Shown here in pieces: positions 39,801 to 46,845 of a stretch of 46,845 bases of DNA. The stretch's first letter is position 1. The number at the start of each line of letters is the position of its first letter. Source of the DNA: a virus; the IMG/VR virus record IMGVR_UViG_3300029787_000083, positions 1 to 46,845 of that record. The stretch is one strand, 5' to 3'. The notes under the pieces are model-generated. The model made no database searches. It was not told where the DNA came from and saw only the letters and a program-made list of their open reading frames with translations. The translations under genes were made by a program, and so were the position numbers.

Positions 39801-41958
39801 TCTAAAAGGTAACGGAAGAACTCCAGATGGAAAGGCTCTGTTTACCGCAGACATGACTACGGAAGAAAAATTAACGGCTACTCCTTATCATATTCTAAAG
39901 GCATTTGAACCGGGGGTTGCTACTCAACTTAAAAATCTTTATGAAGCAAGAAATGATTTACCTAATACATACACAGGAAAGAATAGATTACTTTCTACTG
40001 AACTTGTCGCAATGTTAGGTGTGAGATTCAAAGAGCTAGACCCCGCAGATTCTATAAGATTTGCTATATCAGACTATAAAGACGATGACAGAAACCTACA
40101 GAGTGTTTTTGTAAACTACAGAACCACACAAGATGAGATAGTAGGAGATTATGTAAATAGAGAAAAGGCTTTGTATAGGAATGCTCAAGAACTCTCTAGA
40201 AAAATTGAAGCCTCTATAGATTTGGTAGGGAAGGGCAAGACAGCACAATATTTAAAAGAAGGTAATTTTAGTAATAAAGCTATAGGTCAGTTTATTAGTG
40301 GTCGATATATGCCCACACAAGTATCTACAGATTTGATTAAGAACGCATATGAGAAGATGCGATTTGGGCCGGGAGAGTCTGTAGGGTCTACTGTTAAAGA
40401 GCTTGTTAGGCAATATTCTGATATGGTAGGCACTAGACTAGCAAGACCTGAAGAGGATTCTCCGCTAAGAAGAACTTTATTTAATATAGGCGGTGAGGTC
40501 TATGATGTTCCTAGAACAGCTGTAGAACCCGATGAGCGTGTAGATAGAATGACAGGTGTTCCTTACAATGAACAGGCTGGTGGAGCTTTTGTTGATGAGG
40601 AAGAGCGAGTAGAGTTTGGTGGTGGTGGCAAAGTTGTCATAGAGCTACTAGCAGATGTAATAGAAAACTACTCTAAGAGAAATGTATCTAGGGATTCAGC
40701 TGTATCGGCGGCAACAAGAATAGTTAATCGTGTTGATGAGAACGCAGAATTTGTACCTGAATTATCTACAAATGATCCTAAGTATTCAGAGTTCTTGCAA
40801 ACCAACACTCGCTCTTTGCTAGATGAAAAGCATAGCCCTATACCTGATGAAGTAATAGAACAAGCTGGGGAAGGTGGCGAAGAGTTTTCAAGGCTTAGAG
40901 GCTACACAGATGAAGAGTTTCAGGTCTTTCAAAGATCAAATGAATTGGCTGATGAGATAGGTGTAGATACTGGCGTAGACTTGATGGATGACACAGCTAT
41001 GATCACTGAAGAGCTAGATGTGATTAAAGCTAGAGACATGGTTTATGATGACTTTGATCAAGGTGTTGATGTTGAGGGCAGGACAATAGCCAATCAAATT
41101 GACGATATTGAGTTGGAGTATGCAGAGAGTCTTGAGTCAGCTAGATTTGGTGGAGACATAGAAGAATATGAAGCCATACTGAAAGAAAAGAATGACAAGA
41201 TTAAAGCTCTAGACATTCCAGAAGACCAGTTGCCCCCTCAGATTAGACAGCCAAGAACTATAACCTCAACCATTCCAGAGGTTAAAGAGGCTTATGAGAA
41301 TTTACAGGCGGGGAATATTACATCTGAACAGTACGATAAAATTGTTAATGGTACTGTTTATCCCTACGCATATGTTCCGCTTCCAGAATCAGATAAAGCA
41401 GTTAGAAAAGCTCTAACGGCTAAGAATGGTAATACTATCAAACTAGAAAAACTCAATATTGAAATAGAAGAAGGTAAAAGAGTTGGTCTGCGGTTAGACA
41501 TCAATGCGTATAAAAACCATGACACTTGGGTTCCTACCATACATGATGACAAACAAAATGCTATTGGTTATCAAGCAACGGCTTCTGCAAAGAATGTAGA
41601 CTTTACAATGTCTAATATAAAAGGAAAGTTGAAAGCAGAAGAAAAAGCACAAAGAGTAATGGAAGGCACTGATTCTAAAACTCCGTTTGCACAGATCATG
41701 GGAGACTATATAAATAGGACAGAAGAAGAAAACTTTAGAGCCGCACAGGAAGCCTTTAATAGTGATGAATGGATACAGGTAGGTTTTGATCCTAGAAGAC
41801 ACTCATTCTTCTACGACAGGGTTACAGGACAACCCGTAGAGTTTGCAGATGAAGTAATACAGGTAGGGCCGCTAGTATTAGCTAAGAATGCTAAATATGG
41901 GGACAGATCTAAATATAAATACAATGTAGGAGGTAAAATAGTAAGAGCGTTATCATGA
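36805..41958 (+). CDS. Giant internal virion / DNA ejection protein, 1717 aa
   Basis: Largest gene of the window (5.2 kb). The N-terminus MPRTVRLSTGEVVVDVPDDV is a short beta/helix cap common in phage ejection proteins, then a Pro/Glu repeat (EQPEPVERPDPVEQPEPEEE, about 35-55), then long helical regions, including two hydrophobic stretches (about 155-195 and 875-895). The C-terminus has QVGFDPRRHSFFYDRVTGQP and IQVGPLVLAKNAKYGDRS, an element shared by large polyvalent phage proteins. No lytic transglycosylase motif was found. By size and place it is the counterpart of T7 gp16-type proteins. The lipoprotein gene's ATG overlaps its stop. Confidence 0.8.
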   Translation: MPRTVRLSTGEVVVDVPDDVTDEEVEAKVAQKRVEQPEPVERPDPVEQPEPEEEIRRETTPGILGTGDVDLGIDIPAQKEGVGFDFRKVLARTEASLYSTGIDLISGLVPGEMGETLRESSGQIGASLAAKGRNELIDPETGKIRETTTTLGGVAEVVPYLVVGSRIAGAKALQQVPRIAQGALAGVFTDQLLADEDENIFNFLEETFPESTVSDISGYLATNEDDSEVEKRLKLVGEGLALGALVDLSIAGGKGAIGVYSKARSMFNKNAKDLTPEERGEVFVDYLKDSKERAGLQKREDQIEFNETAEGAAQVQQQQSSRLNRVFRQLFTSRGYFTPKAKSAFDDAQYAQRSAVSRAEHIATRLTTAMDEMAKNSDVDISDRVQQVLSDPKLKNLSRSDRKLALMDIEEEFGFTTEVAEEVLNARELIDDLSTEITGSSSIPLEIRELVNENVGSYLRRSYSLFEDTGFKPSEDVVNDAREYLVQQAMDKTQGAINIDDAYRQAEIQINNILDQGGFADRNAAGEYFVRSRRINKEILAGKKEIAPEIRALMGEIENPADNIVLTVSKMSRFVETSKFYNNLNRLGTQGKYIFDENNAPVDLIKDANKITGTNSVLDGKYTTPEIIAAIKQNESFLSAPQAEGALANAYRSFLSLKGSSQAAKTVFSVTTQARNLLGGLQFGTANGLKPYEFSGAGTTLKNQIMKGQDVTLDELYEKYLRLGVINTNVRVGEFRSLLESDRDTLIDPRKLKDRLGKLGQYGGKAVEFVEDVYVATDDLFKISAYNQELDTLKKAFPDRDLATLEEEAADVIRNTLPNYDRVPKGIKSLRNAPLGSFVSFPAEIIRTSANIVRQASREITSGNATLRARGLRRLGGFAATNGAFYAAGSATAKLAGLTEEERQAAQTLTETPWSKDAPKLFLRIDGKLHTSDTQFLDSYSVIKEPIMAAYREIRDGSLQGERLDKYLADAAVSAAGSLVRPYVDETILTKAITDVGFALKGNGRTPDGKALFTADMTTEEKLTATPYHILKAFEPGVATQLKNLYEARNDLPNTYTGKNRLLSTELVAMLGVRFKELDPADSIRFAISDYKDDDRNLQSVFVNYRTTQDEIVGDYVNREKALYRNAQELSRKIEASIDLVGKGKTAQYLKEGNFSNKAIGQFISGRYMPTQVSTDLIKNAYEKMRFGPGESVGSTVKELVRQYSDMVGTRLARPEEDSPLRRTLFNIGGEVYDVPRTAVEPDERVDRMTGVPYNEQAGGAFVDEEERVEFGGGGKVVIELLADVIENYSKRNVSRDSAVSAATRIVNRVDENAEFVPELSTNDPKYSEFLQTNTRSLLDEKHSPIPDEVIEQAGEGGEEFSRLRGYTDEEFQVFQRSNELADEIGVDTGVDLMDDTAMITEELDVIKARDMVYDDFDQGVDVEGRTIANQIDDIELEYAESLESARFGGDIEEYEAILKEKNDKIKALDIPEDQLPPQIRQPRTITSTIPEVKEAYENLQAGNITSEQYDKIVNGTVYPYAYVPLPESDKAVRKALTAKNGNTIKLEKLNIEIEEGKRVGLRLDINAYKNHDTWVPTIHDDKQNAIGYQATASAKNVDFTMSNIKGKLKAEEKAQRVMEGTDSKTPFAQIMGDYINRTEEENFRAAQEAFNSDEWIQVGFDPRRHSFFYDRVTGQPVEFADEVIQVGPLVLAKNAKYGDRSKYKYNVGGKIVRALS

Positions 41959-42125
41959 AAAAATTAATTATAATATGTATACTTTTAACAAATTGTTCCG
42001 CAGCACAGTATAATTTTCCCATAGAGTTTGATAATAGAGTTAATCAAGGATTGTTTCAAATAAATGTTAGAGACTGTAGATCTCAGTCTCACTGTTCCGC
42101 TGATGAATTATTTGACAGGTGGTGA
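41955..42125 (+). CDS. Small lipoprotein, 56 aa
   Basis: ATGA overlap with the giant gene. Basic start MKKL, hydrophobic core IIICILL, and a lipobox-like LTNC with Cys14, so it should be lipidated after signal cleavage; N at -1 is not the usual G/A/S. The mature part of 43 residues has Cys41 and Cys47 (RDCRSQSHC), able to form a disulfide. Ends one base before the ATG of the heme/copper enzyme. It may be an outer-membrane spanin (lysis genes follow) or a partner of the redox enzyme; no Pro-rich Rz1 pattern is seen. Confidence 0.65.
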   Translation: MKKLIIICILLTNCSAAQYNFPIEFDNRVNQGLFQINVRDCRSQSHCSADELFDRW

Positions 42126-42126
42126 T

Positions 42127-43449
42127 ATGAAAAAGACTTTACCAGTAATCGCGTTGCCCATAGTAGCAGGACTTCTACTGTTGCTACCATTCTTAGTGTC
42201 TGCACAAACTTACACAGACGATGTAGCAGATATTATTAATACTAAATGCTTGGTCTGTCATCGTGAGGGCGGCATAGGGCCAATGTCTTTTGAGGGTTAC
42301 GATCAGGTTAGACCTTGGAGTCCTTTAATATCTTACAAGGTAGCCAACAGAGAGATGCCTCCATACGCCTACGACGATCATATAGGTATCCAAAATCTAG
42401 AAGGCGATTGGCGTTTAAAGCCTGAAGAGATAAACACCATTGTAGAGTGGGTAAAATCTGGGTCTCCCTACGGTGATATAGACCGTGTAGTACAGCCTCC
42501 AGAGCTTCCTAGTTTAGACGCATGGAACTTTGAGCCTGAGTTTGGATCTCCAGACCTTGTGATTCCTTCTTCTCCCTATGACATTCCTGCGAATGGCAAT
42601 GACCTCTGGAGTAAAGAGTTTACTGACCCACAGTTATCAGAGTCTAGATGTATCAAAGCTGTGCAAGTAAAGCCCAGAGGAGATGCAGCAGCGGTTGTAC
42701 ATCATGCTAACTCAGATATTTATATGTATGACAGCGAAGGTGAGTTGCACCAGTATGGACAGCTTACTGAGTATGCAATGGGAAAATGGGGAGAGGTCAT
42801 GCCCGAGGGGGTATGCCGTATATTTCCAGCCAACTCTCTAGTCCGTTGGGACATCCATATGTTTCCCGGAGGCGTAGGAGCTACAGCCGAAGGAGACATG
42901 ATTAGGGACAATGTAGTAGAGATTGGCTTGTGGTTCCATGATGAGGACTACGAAGAAGTTAATGACGTTTACAAGCAAGACCTAAGACTATACCCGTTGA
43001 GAGAAGGCTATGAAAATGGTCATCTCATTGTACCCCCACATGGCTATGCCATGACTCAAGGCTTTCACAGCTTTGATCATCCCGTAAGAATAGACAGCTT
43101 TCAGCCTCACGGACATCTCCGTATGAATGCTGCATCACTAGAGATATTTAACCCATTTACAGGCCGTACAAAGCCTGTGAGTCAGATATCTAACTGGAGT
43201 GCCACATGGCATCATAGCCATATCTACAGCCCTTCAGAGGCTCCTCTGTTGCGTGTAGGAGAAGTATTAGTAGTAAAGCAATGGTATGACAATACAGCTG
43301 ACAATCCTAACAACCCTGATCCTGATCAATGGGTGTATGGAGGTAGTCGCACAGGAGATGAAATGTCTCACGCTTGGATCGCTGTCACCCATCTTGATGA
43401 AGAGGGATATAGTAAAATTAAATTAGAGCGTGAAAATGGGGCTGATTGA
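42127..43449 (+). CDS. Secreted monoheme cytochrome c / type II copper monooxygenase-like enzyme
   Basis: 440 aa from ATG 42127 (AGGTGGT upstream). Signal peptide MKKTLPVIALPIVAGLLLLL with an Ala-Gln cleavage region near 26. The cytochrome domain has CLVCH (C41, C44, H45) and a likely axial Met in REMPPY (M77). The copper part resembles peptidylglycine/dopamine monooxygenases: H192-H193 (VVHHAN) and H244 (IHMFPGG) as the CuH-type site, H328-x-H330 (PHGHLRM) and M413 (GDEMSHAW) as the CuM-type site. So both copper centres and the heme are intact. In the periplasm it would use electrons passed through heme to activate O2 and hydroxylate an unknown substrate. Overlaps the endolysin gene, so it is truly phage-borne. 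The earlier ATG at 42064 lacks a signal peptide. Confidence 0.85.
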   Translation: MKKTLPVIALPIVAGLLLLLPFLVSAQTYTDDVADIINTKCLVCHREGGIGPMSFEGYDQVRPWSPLISYKVANREMPPYAYDDHIGIQNLEGDWRLKPEEINTIVEWVKSGSPYGDIDRVVQPPELPSLDAWNFEPEFGSPDLVIPSSPYDIPANGNDLWSKEFTDPQLSESRCIKAVQVKPRGDAAAVVHHANSDIYMYDSEGELHQYGQLTEYAMGKWGEVMPEGVCRIFPANSLVRWDIHMFPGGVGATAEGDMIRDNVVEIGLWFHDEDYEEVNDVYKQDLRLYPLREGYENGHLIVPPHGYAMTQGFHSFDHPVRIDSFQPHGHLRMNAASLEIFNPFTGRTKPVSQISNWSATWHHSHIYSPSEAPLLRVGEVLVVKQWYDNTADNPNNPDPDQWVYGGSRTGDEMSHAWIAVTHLDEEGYSKIKLERENGAD

Positions 43450-43849
43450 TTTACTAGTCAGGCATGAAGGTATAAAGCTAAAGCCTTATCACTGTACATC
43501 TGGCAAGCTAACTATAGGTATTGGTAGGAACTTAGAAGATAGAGGCATCACAAAAGAAGAAGCAATATATCTGTTAAATAATGATATACACAGCTTCCAT
43601 GAGCAGCTATTAAAGAAGTTTTGTTTCTATAGATATCTAGATGGAGCTAGAAGGGACGCTGTATTGAATCTAGCTTTCAATATGGGTGTCCACTCCCTAT
43701 CTAAGTTTGTTAAAGCCCTGAGTTATATGGAAGAAAAGCAGTATGAAAAGGCTGCTGATGAGTTCATGGACTCAAAATGGGCTAGACAGGTAGGCTCCAG
43801 AGCCACTGAAGTTACTGATATGATACGGAATAACACCTACCCTACTTGA
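43436..43849 (+). CDS. Endolysin, T4-type lysozyme (GH24)
   Basis: 137 aa from ATG 43436 (a GTG at 43430 is the alternative). RHEGIKLKPYHCTSGKLTIG matches the T4 lysozyme active site: catalytic Glu11 and Thr26 are kept, but the Asp20 position is Cys20, the E-8-D/C-5-T variant known in some phage lysozymes. The GRNL and NMGVHSLSKFVKAL helices and the C-terminal EVTDMIRNN fit the fold. It cuts the MurNAc-GlcNAc bond. No signal or SAR segment, so it depends on the holin at 29942. Last gene of the rightward operon, ending 8 bases into the convergent gene. Confidence 0.9.
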   Translation: MGLIDLLVRHEGIKLKPYHCTSGKLTIGIGRNLEDRGITKEEAIYLLNNDIHSFHEQLLKKFCFYRYLDGARRDAVLNLAFNMGVHSLSKFVKALSYMEEKQYEKAADEFMDSKWARQVGSRATEVTDMIRNNTYPT

Positions 43850-44066
43850 GAGTAGATGTTACAGCCTGTAGTTCTTTCTCTAAAGATATTGAAGCATCTC
43901 TAAATTTCCTATTCATAAACTTATGTATAGTTTTTACTAGAGATGCCTCATATTTATTCTTAAATATATCATCTATCTCTTCAATAGGTAGCTGAGACAT
44001 TTCGGAATACACATTCCCGTCTGTACCTAGTTGAATTGCTAGAGATATAATGTTTCCTGTTTTCAC
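43842..44066 (-). CDS. Unknown 74-aa protein, end of leftward nrd cluster
   Basis: GTG start overlapping the nrdB stop as GTGA; the 3' end overlaps the endolysin tail-to-tail by 8 bases. Helical, with acidic middle (LPIEEIDDIFKNKYEASLVK) and basic helix (IHKFMNRKFRDASISLEKEL). Not recognised. Co-expression with RNR suggests nucleotide metabolism, by context only. Confidence 0.65.
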   Translation of the reverse strand: MKTGNIISLAIQLGTDGNVYSEMSQLPIEEIDDIFKNKYEASLVKTIHKFMNRKFRDASISLEKELQAVTSTLK

Positions 44067-45025
44067 GAAAAGGTAATTCCTTGTTGATTACCCCTCAATC
44101 CAGCCTTCATGTATGCAGTTGCTCTGCCCTCAAAAAAGTTCTGATGCTCTACACCTAGCACATCATCCAGCCAATCAAGTGGGTTATCTTTTACTTTATA
44201 GTTAGGCTTCAAACCTAGCTGTAACAAGCGTCTATCAGCTATATACTGTACATAATCTGACATCTCTTTTCTTGTTAGTCCCGGTATGTCACCCATTTCA
44301 AACACCAGATCTAAAAACTTCTGCTCTAGATCTACCATCTCTCTACAGGACTGATATATTTCTTTCTTAAAATCATCAGTCCATATATCAATATTCTCTT
44401 GTATAAACTCTCTAAACAGCTTTGTCATAGCCTCAACATGGAGAGACTCATCCTTAATACTGTAGCTTACAATCTGTCCCATGCCCTTCATCTTACCAAA
44501 GCGAGGGAAGTTTAAGAGTATTACAAAGCTACTGAATAGCTGTAGCCCCTCTGTAAAGGCACTGTACACTGCCAAGTTCTTAGCAATAGACTTCTTATCA
44601 GACTTAGAAATCTTCAAGTCATTGATATACTCATGCTTGTCAGACATCTCTTCATACTCTGCAAAGGCTTTGTACTCTACCTCTGGCATACCAACAGTAT
44701 CTAGCAAAAGACTGTAGGCGTGTTGATGTATGGACTCCATGTTGGCAAAAGAACCCATCATCATTCGGGCTTCAGGCTTCTTAAAGATACGCATATACCT
44801 ATCAATATACCCTGCTCCGACATCCACATCTGACTGTGTGAAAAGCCTAAAGATCTGTGTTAGCAGATTCTTTTCTTGATCTGACATATCTTGCCAATCT
44901 TTCACATCATTGTGCAGCGGTACGTCTTCAGGGAACCAGTGCATTTGATTCTGCTGAAAGTAATAATCGAACATCCAAGGATGATCAAAAGGTTTGTAGT
45001 AGTCTCGCGTTGACAATAAGCTCAC
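44063..45025 (-). CDS. nrdB: Class I ribonucleotide reductase small subunit
   Basis: 320 aa. All ligands of the di-metal centre are present with E. coli-like spacing: D66, E97, H100, E159, E193, H196, and the radical Tyr104 (ESIHQHAY). It generates the radical passed to the large subunit for reduction of ribonucleotides. Slightly shorter than E. coli R2 (376 aa). GTG start overlapping the upstream stop (GTGA). It supplies dNTPs for phage replication together with nrdA on the same transcript. Confidence 0.96.
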   Translation of the reverse strand: MSLLSTRDYYKPFDHPWMFDYYFQQNQMHWFPEDVPLHNDVKDWQDMSDQEKNLLTQIFRLFTQSDVDVGAGYIDRYMRIFKKPEARMMMGSFANMESIHQHAYSLLLDTVGMPEVEYKAFAEYEEMSDKHEYINDLKISKSDKKSIAKNLAVYSAFTEGLQLFSSFVILLNFPRFGKMKGMGQIVSYSIKDESLHVEAMTKLFREFIQENIDIWTDDFKKEIYQSCREMVDLEQKFLDLVFEMGDIPGLTRKEMSDYVQYIADRRLLQLGLKPNYKVKDNPLDWLDDVLGVEHQNFFEGRATAYMKAGLRGNQQGITFS

Positions 45026-45273
45026 GGTATTACCTCATATTTATAATATTCTGTAATCATGCCCGTAGGTATGACTATGGGTGTGTTTATATGTTTACTA
45101 TCTTTGTTATACAAATCTGTACAAAGAACTATACAGGAGTCACTCTCACTAACAATCCAACCTATTGTAGTGCGGGACACAGGCTTTAGCTTCTTAGCCT
45201 CAGATATCTCTAAGTCTTGGAAGTCAGTCCAAGCATCATCCCACGTTATTTCTACAACAGTTCTATCCTTCAC
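45022..45273 (-). CDS. Conserved 83-aa protein between nrdA and nrdB
   Basis: GTG start inside the last codons of nrdA and end overlapping nrdB, so fully coupled with both RNR genes. Beta-rich, with WDDAWTDFQDLEISEAKKLK then SRTTIGWIVSESDSCIVLCT and VIPTGMITEYYKYE. Similar small proteins sit in RNR clusters of other phages without known function. An RNR accessory or a regulator of dNTP supply is plausible. Confidence 0.7.
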   Translation of the reverse strand: MKDRTVVEITWDDAWTDFQDLEISEAKKLKPVSRTTIGWIVSESDSCIVLCTDLYNKDSKHINTPIVIPTGMITEYYKYEVIP

Positions 45274-46845
45274 AACTCAGACACTCCGAATCTGATAAGT
45301 TTATTCTTGGTATTTTTACGTTTACATTCTCAGCAGATCTAGCTGCATCAGATCTGAGATAGTACATAGACTTCAGGTTCTTTGCTCCCGCCCAGTGTAC
45401 ATCATTTACATACTGTAGATATGCATCATGAGTATCCTGATCCGCTGTAGACTTTGGAGGTATAAAGAATAGATTGACGCTTTGGCTTTGGCATATATAT
45501 TTCTGCCTGTTCTTAGCGTGTTCTATAATCCATATCTGATTTAGTTCAGGGGCAGTCTTGAAGACTTCTTTAACATCATCAGATAGTTCTTCTATATGCT
45601 GCACAGACCCATCATGGGCAGCTATATCTTTCCATACCTTATCTCGCTCTTCCTTGGTTGGAAAAGCTGACTTCAATACCTTATCTAAGTATTTATTCTT
45701 CACCCTAAAACTACCAGATAGTGTTTTGTGGGTAAAAGTATTGGCTCTGAAGGGTTCTATAGAGGGGCTTGTAACACCACAGATGATAGAGCTTGAAGCA
45801 TTAGGAGCAACAGCTAGTAAATGGGCGTTACGCCTACCACTGCCCAACATATCTGGAGCTTCTCCACGCTCTTCAGCTAAACTACGTGAAGCAGCAGCAG
45901 CCCGATCTTTTATCAAAGAAAAAGATTTATGATTAAATGATGCAGCATACATACTCTCAAAGGCTATATTATTCTTCTGTAGATAGCTGTGAAATCCCAT
46001 AGCCCCAAGCCCTAGAGATCTTTCACGATAAGCTGAATAGGCAGCTTTTGAATAACCTGTCCTGTCTTCTCTACAAATATCTTTAAACTGAGAGTAGCTC
46101 AAAGATTTATCTCGCATATATTCATTATGGTTAGGCCAAGAGCTATCAAGAGAATGGTTTATAAAGTGCTGGATTACATTATCTAGCATAGTGATTAGAT
46201 CAGGTATGAACGTATCTACAACAGACCAATCATCAAAGTACTCTAGATTTACACTAGACAAACAGCACACAGCTGTACGATCCTCTGATGTTGCCAGTGT
46301 TATCTCAGAACAGAGATTACTTTGCTTTATATCTAGACCTAGTGCCTTTTGTTCATCAGGAAGACTCTCATTACACCTATCTATATTCACAATGTAAGGC
46401 TCACCTGTCTCTGCCCTAGTGGATATTAATAACCACCATAAATCTCTAGCTGATACAGTCCTAATAGCTGTGTTTGTTTTAGGGTCAATTAGCCTCCAAT
46501 CGTCATCACACTTCACAGCCTCCAGAAAAGCATCAGTTATATTGACACCATTATGTAAATTTAAACACTTCCTATTTATGTCACCACCAGTGGTCTTACG
46601 CATATTTATAAATTCTTCTATCTCTGGGTGAGAGATGTTCATATATGCAGCATAGCTTCCTCTTCGGGTAACTCCCTGATTGAAAGCCAGCATTTGACTA
46701 TCAACTACATGCATGAATGGAATTGAACCAGTTGACTTACTGCCGTTAGAAGTATCCACGCCGTTACTGCGAACATCACCCCAGTATCCACCAATGCCTC
46801 CACCTCCACTAGCAAGCCAAATGTTCTCATCATAGTGATTAGATA
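45263..46845 (-). CDS. nrdA: Class I ribonucleotide reductase large subunit, N-terminus off window
   Basis: The 3' 527 codons of the gene; the open frame continues past the right edge, so the GTG at 46759 is not the start. Visible motifs: GGGGIGGYWGDVRSNG near the edge, the catalytic SNLCSEI with Asn-Leu-Cys-x-Glu (N437, C439, E441 of E. coli), a second redox Cys in CCLSSVNLEYF (C462 equivalent), and the C-terminal Cys pair in SECLSCEG used for re-reduction by thioredoxin or glutaredoxin. It reduces ribonucleotides with NrdB. The ATP-cone region that would show allosteric control lies outside the window. Confidence 0.95.
   Translation of the reverse strand, partial: SNHYDENIWLASGGGGIGGYWGDVRSNGVDTSNGSKSTGSIPFMHVVDSQMLAFNQGVTRRGSYAAYMNISHPEIEEFINMRKTTGGDINRKCLNLHNGVNITDAFLEAVKCDDDWRLIDPKTNTAIRTVSARDLWWLLISTRAETGEPYIVNIDRCNESLPDEQKALGLDIKQSNLCSEITLATSEDRTAVCCLSSVNLEYFDDWSVVDTFIPDLITMLDNVIQHFINHSLDSSWPNHNEYMRDKSLSYSQFKDICREDRTGYSKAAYSAYRERSLGLGAMGFHSYLQKNNIAFESMYAASFNHKSFSLIKDRAAAASRSLAEERGEAPDMLGSGRRNAHLLAVAPNASSSIICGVTSPSIEPFRANTFTHKTLSGSFRVKNKYLDKVLKSAFPTKEERDKVWKDIAAHDGSVQHIEELSDDVKEVFKTAPELNQIWIIEHAKNRQKYICQSQSVNLFFIPPKSTADQDTHDAYLQYVNDVHWAGAKNLKSMYYLRSDAARSAENVNVKIPRINLSDSECLSCEG

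Noticed and set aside
42064-42126. Upstream in-frame ATG as the start of the heme-copper gene
   Set aside because: It would put 21 extra residues before the signal peptide and overlap the lipoprotein gene; ATG 42127 has a ribosome site and a proper signal peptide.
42127-43449. Heme-copper gene as host contamination or assembly chimera
   Set aside because: It is one base from the upstream lipoprotein gene and overlaps the phage endolysin, so it is built into the phage operon.
45558-45932. 124-aa plus-strand ORF opposite nrdA
   Set aside because: Antisense to clear RNR sequence with catalytic motifs.
46757-46759. GTG at 46759 as the start of nrdA
   Set aside because: The frame stays open to the window edge, with conserved NrdA sequence (GGGGIGGYWGDVR) upstream.

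Overview
The window is most of the genome of a marine-type, A+T-rich, tailed double-stranded DNA phage. It has a T7-like replication set (family A DNA polymerase, primase-helicase, gp2.5-like SSB), a class I ribonucleotide reductase, a terminase/portal/scaffold/capsid block, and a podovirus-style tail (adaptor, beta-propeller nozzle, fibres, several very large virion proteins of the ejection type). I see no integrase, CI-type repressor, tRNA or phage RNA polymerase. A GTA-type holin, an alphaproteobacterial-looking membrane protein, many GANTC sites and a PQQ precursor gene hint at an alphaproteobacterial (or at least PQQ-making proteobacterial) host. That host call is inference.

Layout. Positions 1-10415 lie on the minus strand: a truncated PD-(D/E)XK nuclease, DNA polymerase, primase-helicase, SSB, then about 20 small, mostly unknown genes joined by ATGA/TAATG overlaps and interrupted by hairpins. 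Positions 10416-11201 are a 786-base non-coding hub with GATC iterons, at least six 14-20 bp palindromes of one family, and two back-to-back consensus sigma70 promoters whose -35 boxes sit in an inverted repeat. From 11202 to 43849 all genes lie on the plus strand: packaging, portal, scaffold, capsid, tail, fibres, holin, large virion proteins, a lipoprotein, a heme/copper enzyme and the endolysin. From 43842 to the right edge the genes are again on the minus strand: a small gene, nrdB, a small gene and the 3' part of nrdA. If the molecule is circular or circularly permuted, the two minus blocks form one operon that wraps through the window ends.

The genes worth most attention are two apparent metabolic genes that short-ORF filters or standard phage annotation would miss. 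Just after the capsid gene and its terminator is a 24-codon gene whose product is a clear PqqA, the peptide precursor of pyrroloquinoline quinone, with the Glu-Val-Thr-Met-Tyr cross-link motif. Between the largest virion protein and the endolysin is a secreted fusion of a monoheme cytochrome c domain with a peptidylglycine-monooxygenase-like type II copper domain, and all expected heme and copper ligands are present. Both would act on, or feed, periplasmic redox chemistry of the host.

Other points. The packaging operon seems to start with a leaderless mRNA. A 72-codon gene is overprinted on the 3' end of the portal gene. Two tail-fibre genes share peptide repeats whose DNA has been synonymously scrambled. 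Three intergenic hairpins with a shared leader cassette punctuate the early operon. The endolysin has Cys in place of the usual catalytic Asp.
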